From NCBI GenBank assembly GCA_958443265.1, contig CAUCKA010000003.1, positions 62,001-126,000 on the forward strand: DNA of 64,000 bases. Direction: 5' to 3'. Within the stretch, counting starts at the first letter, position 1. Each line of letters opens with the position of its first letter. Below the pieces are notes generated by a model that worked only from the letters and a program-made list of their open reading frames with translations, was not told where the DNA came from and did not search any database. A program made the translations under genes and the position numbers. Below, piece by piece: positions 52,221 through 59,020 of the stretch. Origin of the DNA: an uncultured Collinsella sp. Its GTDB lineage: Bacteria; Actinomycetota; Coriobacteriia; Coriobacteriales; Coriobacteriaceae.

Positions 52221-52895
52221 ATGCGTATTTTGATCGTCGAGGACGAGCGGGCGCTGTGTGACGCGATCGCGCGCAGCTTGCGAAACCTGGCATACAGCGT
52301 CGACTGCCGTCACGACGGACAGGAGGCGCTCGATCTACTGGACGTTGAGGCCTTCGACCTCGTGGTACTCGACCTCAACCTTCCCCGCATCGACGGCATG
52401 ACCGTACTCAGGGAACTTAGGAAAACTGACTGCGAGACTAAGGTACTGATTCTGTCCGCGCGTGGCGAAGTATCCGATAAAGTCGCCGGACTCGATGCCG
52501 GCGCCAACGATTACCTTACCAAGCCGTTTCATCTGGACGAGCTTGCGGCGAGGATTCGCAGCCTTACCCTCAGACGCTTTACGCAAAGCGACATAGTTTT
52601 AACCTGCGGAAAGCTCCGCTTTGACACCAAGGCGCGCATCGCTTCCGCGGACAGCGAGGCCTTATCTCTTACGCGCAAGGAAACGGGAATCTTGGAATAC
52701 CTGATGCTTAATCAGGGGCGACCGGTAAGCCAAGAGGAGCTTATAGAGCACGTTTGGGATAGCACCGTGAACAGCTTTAGCAACGCAACCCGCGTTCACA
52801 TCTCGTCGCTTCGAAAAAAGTTGCGCAGCGCTTTGGGATACGACCCGATTCGCAATCGGATTGGAGAGGGCTACGTTATGGAGGATAGCGAATGA
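52221..52895 (+). CDS. OmpR-family response regulator
   Basis: This 224-residue protein has a receiver domain (MRILIVEDERALCDAIARSL, phospho-acceptor Asp51 in VVLDLNLPRIDG, and the lysine in YLTKPFHLDELAARI) and a winged-helix output domain (ALSLTRKETGILEYLMLNQGRPVSQEELIEHVW, RVHISSLRKKLRSALGYDPIRNRIGEGYVME). ATG 52221 follows AAGGAGA. The kinase gene overlaps its end (ATGA). It is divergent from the redox operon starting at 52130, with about 90 bases between, so it may control those genes. Confidence 0.95.
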   Translation: MRILIVEDERALCDAIARSLRNLAYSVDCRHDGQEALDLLDVEAFDLVVLDLNLPRIDGMTVLRELRKTDCETKVLILSARGEVSDKVAGLDAGANDYLTKPFHLDELAARIRSLTLRRFTQSDIVLTCGKLRFDTKARIASADSEALSLTRKETGILEYLMLNQGRPVSQEELIEHVWDSTVNSFSNATRVHISSLRKKLRSALGYDPIRNRIGEGYVMEDSE

Positions 52896-54031
52896 AAAGG
52901 CTTTCGCTGCAATGGCGCATAACGATTATGACGGCGCTGCTCACGTGCGCAGCGTGCGTGCTGACGAACTGCCTGGTCGGCTATACGGGCATGCGCTATA
53001 TGGATGCCATCGGCAGCGACATCTCGGCCTTTAACGCTGCCGGCGCGGATTCGCCCCAGGCGTTCGACCCAACGAAAGCGACCCTCGATGACGAGGTCAC
53101 GATCGTCGTAAACGACGCACAGGAGTCTTTCGGCACGACAGCCTGGTACATCACGGCTGGAGTCACACTCCTTGGCGGCGTGCTGGCATACTTCGTGAGC
53201 GGCCATGCACTCAAACCGCTACGGGCTTTTGCAGCCCAGGTTGAGCGCGTGCAGCCTGACAACCTGAGCGAAATCAGACTCAGCAAAGATGTACCCACCG
53301 AGCTGCAGCGGTGCAGCGCCTCATTCAACGATATGATTAGCCGGCTCGACGAAGGTTTCTCCGTGCAGCGTCAATTTACCGGCAACGCCGCGCACGAGCT
53401 GCGAACCCCGCTCGCCCTTATGCAGGCACAGATTGAACTGTTTGTCTCCGAGCGCTCCGGTCTGCAACCCGAAACAGCCGAGCTGCTCGACCTGCTTCAA
53501 GAACAAACCGAGCGGATGTCGCGGATGACCAAGGTATTGCTCGAGATGAGTGAGCTCCGCAGCGTTCCTTGCGATGACGATGTTGAACTTGGTCCCTTGT
53601 CCGAAGAGGTCCTCACCGATCTTGCGCCACTTGCCGAAAATAAGGGCATAACCCTCAATTGCGCCGGAAACGCTTTGGCAATCGGGAGCGATACGCTCCT
53701 CTATCGGCTGGTGTTTAATCTGGTCGAAAACGCCATCCGCTACAGTCGCTCCGGCTCGACTGTCAACGTCTCTATCTGCGATACCGATAGCCACGTATTC
53801 CTGCGGGTCAAGGACCAGGGCCCGGGAATACCCAAGCAGTACCGAGAGAGCATCTTCCAGCCGTTCTTTCGTCTAGACAAATCCCGCAGCAGGGCATACG
53901 GCGGCGCAGGACTCGGACTAGCGCTCGTTTGGGAGATTGCGGCGCTTCACGGTGGCGCTGTAGAGGTCGAAGAAAGTTCCGAGGACGGGACCGCGATGCT
54001 CGTGACCCTCTCAAAGGGGGCCACCACGTGA
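52892..54031 (+). CDS. Sensor histidine kinase with HAMP-like linker
   Basis: This 379-residue kinase has two membrane helices (about 10-32 and 85-104) around an extracytoplasmic loop of some 50 residues. A HAMP-type region follows (ALKPLRAFAAQVERVQPDNLSEI), then HisKA with His168 (QFTGNAAHELRTPLALMQAQIE) and HATPase with NLVENAIRYSRSG, DQGPGIPKQYRESIFQPFFR and GGAGLGLALV. It is co-translated with the response regulator and should phosphorylate it. The signal may relate to the divergent thiol-redox module; no sensory motif is evident in the small loop. Confidence 0.94.
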   Translation: MKRLSLQWRITIMTALLTCAACVLTNCLVGYTGMRYMDAIGSDISAFNAAGADSPQAFDPTKATLDDEVTIVVNDAQESFGTTAWYITAGVTLLGGVLAYFVSGHALKPLRAFAAQVERVQPDNLSEIRLSKDVPTELQRCSASFNDMISRLDEGFSVQRQFTGNAAHELRTPLALMQAQIELFVSERSGLQPETAELLDLLQEQTERMSRMTKVLLEMSELRSVPCDDDVELGPLSEEVLTDLAPLAENKGITLNCAGNALAIGSDTLLYRLVFNLVENAIRYSRSGSTVNVSICDTDSHVFLRVKDQGPGIPKQYRESIFQPFFRLDKSRSRAYGGAGLGLALVWEIAALHGGAVEVEESSEDGTAMLVTLSKGATT

Positions 54032-54061
54032 TCCGACTGTCCAGGGGTCCCACTCGGCATT

Positions 54062-54356
54062 GTGAAACGCGTCCCAAAACTTGGACATGAGAAATGGGAG
54101 GCAGTTCGCATCTATGCCGAGGACGAAGTCCTGGCGGGGATTCAGGATGCGCAGAGGAAGCTTACGGCAGAAAACCCCGACAGAGTCGTGACCGTCGGCG
54201 GCAACTGCATGGTGTCGCTTGCCCTCTTCGATTACCTGCACGGGAAATACGAGAACGTTGGAACCGTCTGGATCTATGCGCATCCGGATGTATCCACGCT
54301 GAATGATGGCTACCCCAACGCTCACGCCATGGTACTTGGCAGCCTTTTGGGAGAAA
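54062..54356 (+). pseudogene. Arginase/ureohydrolase-family fragment
   Basis: About 100 residues resemble the N-terminal half of arginase-like enzymes: VTVGGNCMVSLALFDYLHGKYENVGTVWIYAHPDVSTLNDGYPNAHAMVLGSLLG, matching GG(D/N)H/CS and W(I/F)DAHxD. Residues that would bind metal differ (IYAHPD in place of DAHAD), and the C-terminal two thirds are missing. After about 54356 the frame runs on for 37 unrelated codons. There the sequence meets a truncated gene on the opposite strand, which marks a recombination junction. Confidence 0.65.
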
Positions 54357-54638
54357 GTCATCCTGGTCTTCGGCGGCAAATAACGCGAATGTCCGCAGGC
54401 AGACTCCAACCTGTGCGCGGAGAAGCTGGGCGACGCAAACAAGATTCCTCGACTCGAGCAAGGAGATGAATCCGTCTATCAGTCTCATCGTATACTCAGA
54501 GGAGGATGCCAGATATAGATCCCATTGGGTAAAGTCGCCGTTCATGAAGGGAATCACTGCATTGCGCTCGGCGACTCTCAAGGCACTCAGGCTTTCTTCT
54601 ATTTTCTCAGCTTCTTGTTTGAACTGTTCGCTATCCAA
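54357..54638 (-). pseudogene. Truncated gene for a conserved hypothetical protein
   Basis: From TTG 54638 (GGGGG upstream) about 95 residues read as a coherent protein: MDSEQFKQEAEKIEESLSAL, DFTQWDLYLASSSEYTMRLIDGFISLLESRNLVCVAQLLRAQVGVCLRTFALFAAEDQDDFL. I recognise the RLIDGF...RNL...LLR.Q pattern as a gut-bacterial family of unknown function, normally longer. The frame continues into the antisense of the arginase fragment, so the real gene was cut near 54356. No gene is seen from 54639 to 54905. Confidence 0.5.
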
Positions 54639-54905
54639 AATGCCCCCAAATGCCGGCTTCTCAACAAATCAGAAAAAGCAAGAGAGACAGAGATTAGGTT
54701 CATGCTCCACTGAACCCGCGCTTCCAGCCGAGGTACTCCTCCAAAAGTTCGACAAACGTCTAATAGTACGACATCCGCCGAACAGTCGGGGGTACATACC
54801 ACTACAGAAGGCCCACGGAACGGGGGGGCGAGATGGTTGGCGACGGGTTCAAGGCACTCTCCGGCCCCACGCGCCGCCAGGGAGGGCGTCGGGAGGGAGG
54901 CCGTA

Positions 54906-55355
54906 ATGGGTGAGAAGGGCGAGCGGCCGGAGCGGGTGTTCCCCGGCAGGACAGACCCGTGGTTCATAGCGGCCATGGTGATTGTGGCGGGCGGTTTATC
55001 CGCGGCGTGTATCGCGTGTTTCCTGAGCTCGAGTCCCGCGCTCCTATGGGGCTGGCTCGCGCTGCCGCCCATCCCGGCCCTCGTGGCCCTGGCTGCCCTT
55101 CCCGTCCGCAGCAATCGCCTCGAGCTCTACGGCGACCGCCTCGTCGTCGTGTACGCTGGGACGCGTTCGGTGATACCCTACGCCCACGTGCGGGGCGTCC
55201 GGCGCACCAGGACGCTCTGGGCGGGGACGGCCAACTCGCTCGACCGCGTCTACATCGAGGCGCCCTACGACGGCGACGCCATCGTCTCGGTCAGAGACAA
55301 CGACACCCTCGTGGCGGAGCTGGGACGCAGGTGCGGCCTTGGGCCCGGCGCCTGA
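54906..55355 (+). CDS. Membrane protein with PH-like domain
   Basis: This 149-residue protein has two adjacent hydrophobic helices (about 19-40 and 44-67) and a C-terminal beta-rich region (NRLELYGDRLVVVYAGTRSVIPYAHVRGVRRTRTLW...) like bacterial PH/YdbT-type domains. GGGAGG precedes ATG 54906; a longer frame from 54837 has no site. It is followed by a short ORF cut off by an IS3 remnant. The role is unknown; similar proteins assist membrane or envelope homeostasis. Confidence 0.65.
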   Translation: MGEKGERPERVFPGRTDPWFIAAMVIVAGGLSAACIACFLSSSPALLWGWLALPPIPALVALAALPVRSNRLELYGDRLVVVYAGTRSVIPYAHVRGVRRTRTLWAGTANSLDRVYIEAPYDGDAIVSVRDNDTLVAELGRRCGLGPGA

Positions 55356-55375
55356 CGCCCCGAAAGGAGGAGAGG

Positions 55376-55489
55376 ATGGACGTCCCGCACTGGCCCTACT
55401 GGAGGAAGTATTCCCTCGGCGGCACGCAGGTCTGGTACGCGGACTGGGGCGACTGCCCCTTCGACACTGGGCTACATGAGCCCAGTTGA
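55376..55489 (+). pseudogene. Truncated ORF disrupted by an IS3 remnant
   Basis: A strong AAAGGAGGAGAGG site leads to ATG 55376. The encoded MDVPHWPYWRKYSLGGTQ, VWYADWGDCPF is coherent for about 30 residues. At 55467 the sequence becomes the end of an IS3 transposase in another frame, so the original gene is truncated. It follows the PH-like gene by 20 bases and was probably its operon partner. Confidence 0.5.
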
Positions 55490-55545
55490 GTTCAGGAACG
55501 CAGGGCCGTCCCTGTAAAAATTGTTTAAGCAACCGTTGCAAATCC
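55467..55545 (+). mobile_element. IS3-family right-end remnant
   Basis: In the frame from 55467 to the stop codon at 55515-55517 the residues LGYMSPVEFRNAGPSL are the typical C-terminus of IS3 OrfB transposases. A short non-coding end follows (AAAAATTGTTTAAGCAACC). The rest of the element is gone. It joins the truncated ORF at 55376 to the truncated ABC gene at 55546-55842. Confidence 0.7.
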
Positions 55546-55842
55546 ATTCTCCCGCGCGGAGAGCCCCGGGTAGGCCGAGCTCGCGTCGGGCATGTAGCCC
55601 ATACGCCTCCGGGCGGCGGCAAGCCCGCGCGCGCCGCGCTCGCCGAACAGCTCAACCGAGCCCGAGCTGGGGCTGGCGGTGCCAGTGACGATACAGATGA
55701 GCGTTGACTTCCCGGCGCCGTTCTCGCCGATGAGCCCGTAGACGCGCCCCGCCTTGAGGGCGAGGTCGATGGGGCCGAGGACGGTCCTCCCGCGGTACGC
55801 CTTCGTGACCCCGTGAAGGTGGAGAGGCACGGCTGTCGTCAT
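55546..55842 (-). pseudogene. ABC transporter ATP-binding gene, 5' part only
   Basis: The first 95-100 residues of an ABC ATPase are intact: LHLHGVTKAYRGRTVLGPIDLALKAGRVYGLIGENGAGKSTLICIVTG (Walker A GENGAGKST) up to GYMPDASSAYPGLSAREN. The frame then enters the IS3 remnant and stops at 55525. The signature, Walker B and H-loop are lost, so no function is expected. Its ATG at 55842 sits just downstream of the PadR/DUF1700 operon on the same strand. Confidence 0.8.
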
Positions 55843-56004
55843 TGCGTTCTTTTCTCCTCGGATGGATTTTGGGTATGCGTCACGGGCCCCCGCGCGGCGC
55901 TGAGAGCGAATCGGCGCAGGCTTGAGACCAGTTGCGCTGGAGCCGAGGTTCGGGTTTCGCCGGCTTACGCAGCTTGGCGGACGGAGCGCCCGGACTCGCC
56001 GCCC

Positions 56005-56259
56005 CTAGGGCGCGGCGGGGTCCGCGACGTCGGAGGTGTCGATCTCGCCCAGATTGGCGAGCTGGCTGATGAACGGGATACTCTCGTGTTCGTCCACCTC
56101 GACGCCGCCGAGCACGATGGTGCTGTCGCGCGTGTCGATTTGGGTTGTGAACACGGCCGGGTCGAAGCCCGAGGCGATATAGCCAATGCCCGCGAGGACA
56201 ACGCCCGCGGCAACGAGCCCGCCCGCCACAGCGAGGTAGATCTTCTTCGCGCTGGTCAT
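56005..56259 (-). CDS. Small membrane-anchored protein of the PadR/DUF1700 operon
   Basis: This 84-residue protein has one N-terminal helix (KKIYLAVAGGLVAAGVVLAGIGYIASGF) and an extracytoplasmic tail (VFTTQIDTRDSTIVLGGVEVDEHESIPFISQLANLGEID). It resembles the start of DUF4097-type adhesin-like proteins that commonly follow PadR and DUF1700 genes, but it is much shorter. Whether it is complete or truncated is uncertain. AAAGGAG lies eight bases before ATG 56259. It is 15 bases from the DUF1700 gene. Confidence 0.65.
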   Translation of the reverse strand: MTSAKKIYLAVAGGLVAAGVVLAGIGYIASGFDPAVFTTQIDTRDSTIVLGGVEVDEHESIPFISQLANLGEIDTSDVADPAAP

Positions 56260-56274
56260 GGTACTCACTCCTTT

Positions 56275-56898
56275 CTACGCTGCGAGATGCGCGGCAGCGC
56301 CGCCCTTCTCGCCCTTACCCTTCCAGAAAGGCGAGGCGACCTTCCTCGCCCAGAGCGCCGAGAGGCGCGCAATTTGTTTTGAGGCGGCCCAAGCACCAGC
56401 ACCAACGAAGAGCGCCACGCCGGCGAGGCCGAGCCCCACGCCCGCCGAGGCGAGGGCGTACGGGAAGTGGCCGATGGTGACGCCGCTTACGGCAAGCAGG
56501 AGCCCAACTACGCCCGCGCCCCCGAGTGCCGCCGCGACGATCCACACGCAGAGCGCCAGCACCCAGATGCAGATATAGACCGTGACGGCCACGGCAGCGA
56601 AGGCGGCGAGCAGCGGCACCCACACTGGGGAGCCCACGATGGTCAGCACCCACAGCAGCGCGGTGCTGCGCCGGCGCGTCCTCGCGATCGCGCGCGGCAC
56701 GGCGGGCAGGTCGTCGAGCGTGGCCTCGGCAACCTCGCCGGGGGCGCCCATGGCGGCCACGGCCTCCTCCTCGCTCATGCCGTCCTCTATGCGGTCGGCG
56801 ATGGCCTCCGCATAGAACGCCTTGGTCTCCTCCACCTGCTCGGCCGGCAGGCAGGCGAGTAGCTCGCCCAACCGGCCCAGAAACTCATCGCGCGTCAT
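56275..56898 (-). CDS. DUF1700-family membrane protein
   Basis: This 207-residue protein has the DUF1700 N-terminal domain: MTRDEFLGRLGELLACLPAEQVEETKAFYAEAIADRIEDGMSEEEAVAAMGAPGEVAE. Four hydrophobic helices rich in Ala, Val and Gly follow. Such proteins are regularly encoded between a PadR repressor and a DUF4097-like surface protein and are thought to act in envelope-stress sensing. Start ATG 56898 overlaps the PadR stop region by 14 bases. AGGGGG precedes it. Confidence 0.88.
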   Translation of the reverse strand: MTRDEFLGRLGELLACLPAEQVEETKAFYAEAIADRIEDGMSEEEAVAAMGAPGEVAEATLDDLPAVPRAIARTRRRSTALLWVLTIVGSPVWVPLLAAFAAVAVTVYICIWVLALCVWIVAAALGGAGVVGLLLAVSGVTIGHFPYALASAGVGLGLAGVALFVGAGAWAASKQIARLSALWARKVASPFWKGKGEKGGAAAHLAA

Positions 56899-57205
56899 GG
56901 TGCGCCCCCTCAACGTATGCGTAAATCTCCCGTACGGACGGCCACTCGGCCAGGAACTCCTCGATGCGCGCACGCCCATCGTCCGTGATGCGGTAGTACC
57001 GGCGCAGCCGCCCGTTGTGCTCGGCGGAGCGTGCCGTGATGCACCCGGCCTTCTCCAGGCGCTTGAGCAGCGGGTAGAGCGTCGACTCCGTGAGCCCCAT
57101 GCTCGCCGGCACGTCCTTCACGATCTGGTAGCCGTAGGACTCCTCGCCGGAGACGGCCGCGAGCACGCAGGCCTCCAGGAAGCCGCGCTTCATCTGTGCC
57201 TCCAT
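56885..57205 (-). CDS. PadR-family transcriptional regulator
   Basis: This 106-residue repressor has the PadR winged helix: MKRGFLEACVLAAVSGEESYGYQIVKDVPASMGLTESTLYPLLKRLEKAGCITARSAEHNGRLRRYYRITDDGRARIEEFLAEW. AGGAGG seven bases before ATG 57205 fixes the start. It should repress its own operon with the DUF1700 gene. Two CTATAC direct repeats (57235-57240 and 57244-57249) lie in the promoter and may be operator half-sites. Confidence 0.93.
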   Translation of the reverse strand: MEAQMKRGFLEACVLAAVSGEESYGYQIVKDVPASMGLTESTLYPLLKRLEKAGCITARSAEHNGRLRRYYRITDDGRARIEEFLAEWPSVREIYAYVEGAHHDAR

Positions 57206-57337
57206 CCGCACACCTCCTCTCGTCATATACTATGCTATACACACTATACGATGCAAGGTATTAGACGTCAACTCTCATCGCGAAGATTCTCCGGCCCCTG
57301 CGCGCTGCGAACGTGATGTTGCGGGGCGGTTGGCATT

Positions 57338-57718
57338 ATGCATGAAACGTCAGGTAACGCTCTTTTGACCCACTTCCACTCGGCCCCATATGCCTTGTAC
57401 AACACCCCCTTCGACCTCGGGTTCAAGAGAGCCGCTAGGCTGGACGTGCCGGACGGTAAGGTCCTGGACGCCATGGTGGACTTCTCCGATGCCATAGGGG
57501 TCATGGGTCTACGCCGATGGAGGCCCACGCACGCGGCAGGGCTCGCCCGTCACCGCTGGTCGCCGGACGGTCCCCACGCCTCGCTCGCCAACGCGCAGGC
57601 GACAGCAGCAGTCCAGCGCTGGCTGGAAACGCCGGAATGCCCAGAAGATGCGTTTCCCATCGTTGCGACAGAGCTTTTTGTAGGGGTGGCAATTTTTCCG
57701 AATATCGAGGTCAGCTAG
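57338..57718 (+). pseudogene. Possible 3'-5' exonuclease (DnaQ-like) fragment
   Basis: In this 126-codon frame the segment FHSAPYALYNTPFDLGFKRAARLDVPDGKVLDAMVDFSDAIG resembles the ExoII region (NxxFD) of DEDD exonucleases. ExoI and ExoIII are absent and the remainder reads as unrelated sequence. No ribosome-binding site precedes the ATG. I treat it as a gene fragment. The 655 bases from 57206 to 57860 otherwise hold only the PadR promoter region and a short minus-strand frame (57715-57834, 39 residues) without support. Confidence 0.35.
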
Positions 57719-57860
57719 GCTTCGGTAGCCACCTTGGGAACATCGCCAATAGACTCTTCCTTTATACGTTCGGCATAATCGTAGGCGATACCCACAAATT
57801 CCGGTCCCGAGCAACAGGAGTACAATTGCTGCATTGTTGCCACCTGATGGGAGATGGAAG

Positions 57861-58865
57861 ATGGACTGCGATGGCTACCCATGCGTTCCCATGCCGTTGA
57901 TGTGCACTGCCTTTGTGCCGGGGCAGATCGACGCTGCGGTTGCAGGCATTTCCGACCCCGATTCACGCACCATCGCCACGGCAGAAGCGCTGTACTTTCG
58001 CGGACAGGCCACGCTCGCCGCCGAGGCAGCACGCCCCTATCTTGACGCCACCGACCCCGCACTGCGCTATTCCGCATGCTTTATCTGCGGATATGCCAGT
58101 CTGTCGCTCAACCGTATCGCCGATGCCCGCCGGTGCCTTGCGGGCATCCTTGATGTGCCCACCGACGAAGAATCGCTCGCCGTCCACGCCACGCATATCC
58201 TGTTCGCCTCGGCCGCAAGCGTCCTGCTACATCTGCCTTCCCCGTATTCTGCCGAAGAGTTTTATCCACTTGCGGCGCATCTGCCCGAAGGCCTGCGCCT
58301 GTTCGCCAGCTACGTGATGGCACACGCCTTGTATCTGCGCGGCGAATACGGCCGCAGTCTGGGCATGGCGGAAAATGCCCTGATCATGAAACAGGGAAGC
58401 TATCCCATCTCGGAGCTGTTCCTGCACTTGGCAGCTTCTATGGCATGCATGAGTCTCAAAGACGTCGACGCCGCAAAGGCACACTTCGGAGTTGCTTGGA
58501 ACATTGCGCGTCCCGACGGCCTTATCGAGCTCATTGGCGAGCATCACGGCCTTTTTCAGGGACTCATCGAGGCGTGCCTAAAATCGCAATACCCTGACGA
58601 CTTCGCTCACATCATCGAGATCACGTATCGATTCAGCTACGGTTGGCGGCGCATCCACAACCCCGATTCGGGCGAGGACGTGGCCGACGATCTAACGACC
58701 ACGGAATTCGCCATGGCCATGCTCGCCTGTCGTGGGTGGACCAACGCCGAAATCGCACGCCATATGGGAGTATCGCCGGGCACCGTCAAAAACCGCCTAT
58801 CCGGCGTATACGCAAAGCTTGGCATCGGCACACGCGCCGAGCTGGTCGCGCATATGTTGCGTTAG
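57861..58865 (+). CDS. LuxR-type transcriptional regulator with helical repeat domain
   Basis: This 334-residue protein has an N-terminal region of helical, TPR-like character (TAEALYFRGQATLAAEAARPYLDATDPALRYSACFICGYASLSLNRIADARRCL...). A C-terminal LuxR helix-turn-helix follows (LTTTEFAMAMLACRGWTNAEIARHMGVSPGTVKNRLSGVYAKLGIGTRAELVAHML). There is no receiver or autoinducer domain. ATG 57861 follows GGAAG; the longer frame adds nine residues without a site. It lies 155 bases before the large surface-protein gene on the same strand and is the obvious candidate for its regulator. Confidence 0.85.
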   Translation: MDCDGYPCVPMPLMCTAFVPGQIDAAVAGISDPDSRTIATAEALYFRGQATLAAEAARPYLDATDPALRYSACFICGYASLSLNRIADARRCLAGILDVPTDEESLAVHATHILFASAASVLLHLPSPYSAEEFYPLAAHLPEGLRLFASYVMAHALYLRGEYGRSLGMAENALIMKQGSYPISELFLHLAASMACMSLKDVDAAKAHFGVAWNIARPDGLIELIGEHHGLFQGLIEACLKSQYPDDFAHIIEITYRFSYGWRRIHNPDSGEDVADDLTTTEFAMAMLACRGWTNAEIARHMGVSPGTVKNRLSGVYAKLGIGTRAELVAHMLR

Positions 58866-59020
58866 CGACCGGGCTGCCAAGCGCATCGAACGCGTTCCGG
58901 AACCCGGCGCTTCGCTCGATCAATTTGGACATTTTGACCCTTGAATGGCACTACCGCCACGAGGCGCCTTCTCGCAAAATTGGATTATTTCCATCGATAC
59001 TTGCGGGATGGGAGCCAAAG

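Noticed and set aside
54837..54905. Upstream extension of the PH-like membrane protein
   Set aside because: The extra 23 residues are low-complexity and lie before the GGGAGG ribosome-binding site at the chosen ATG.
57509..57814. 101-codon minus-strand ORF before the LuxR gene
   Set aside because: No ribosome-binding site, no motif, overlaps the exonuclease-like fragment antisense.
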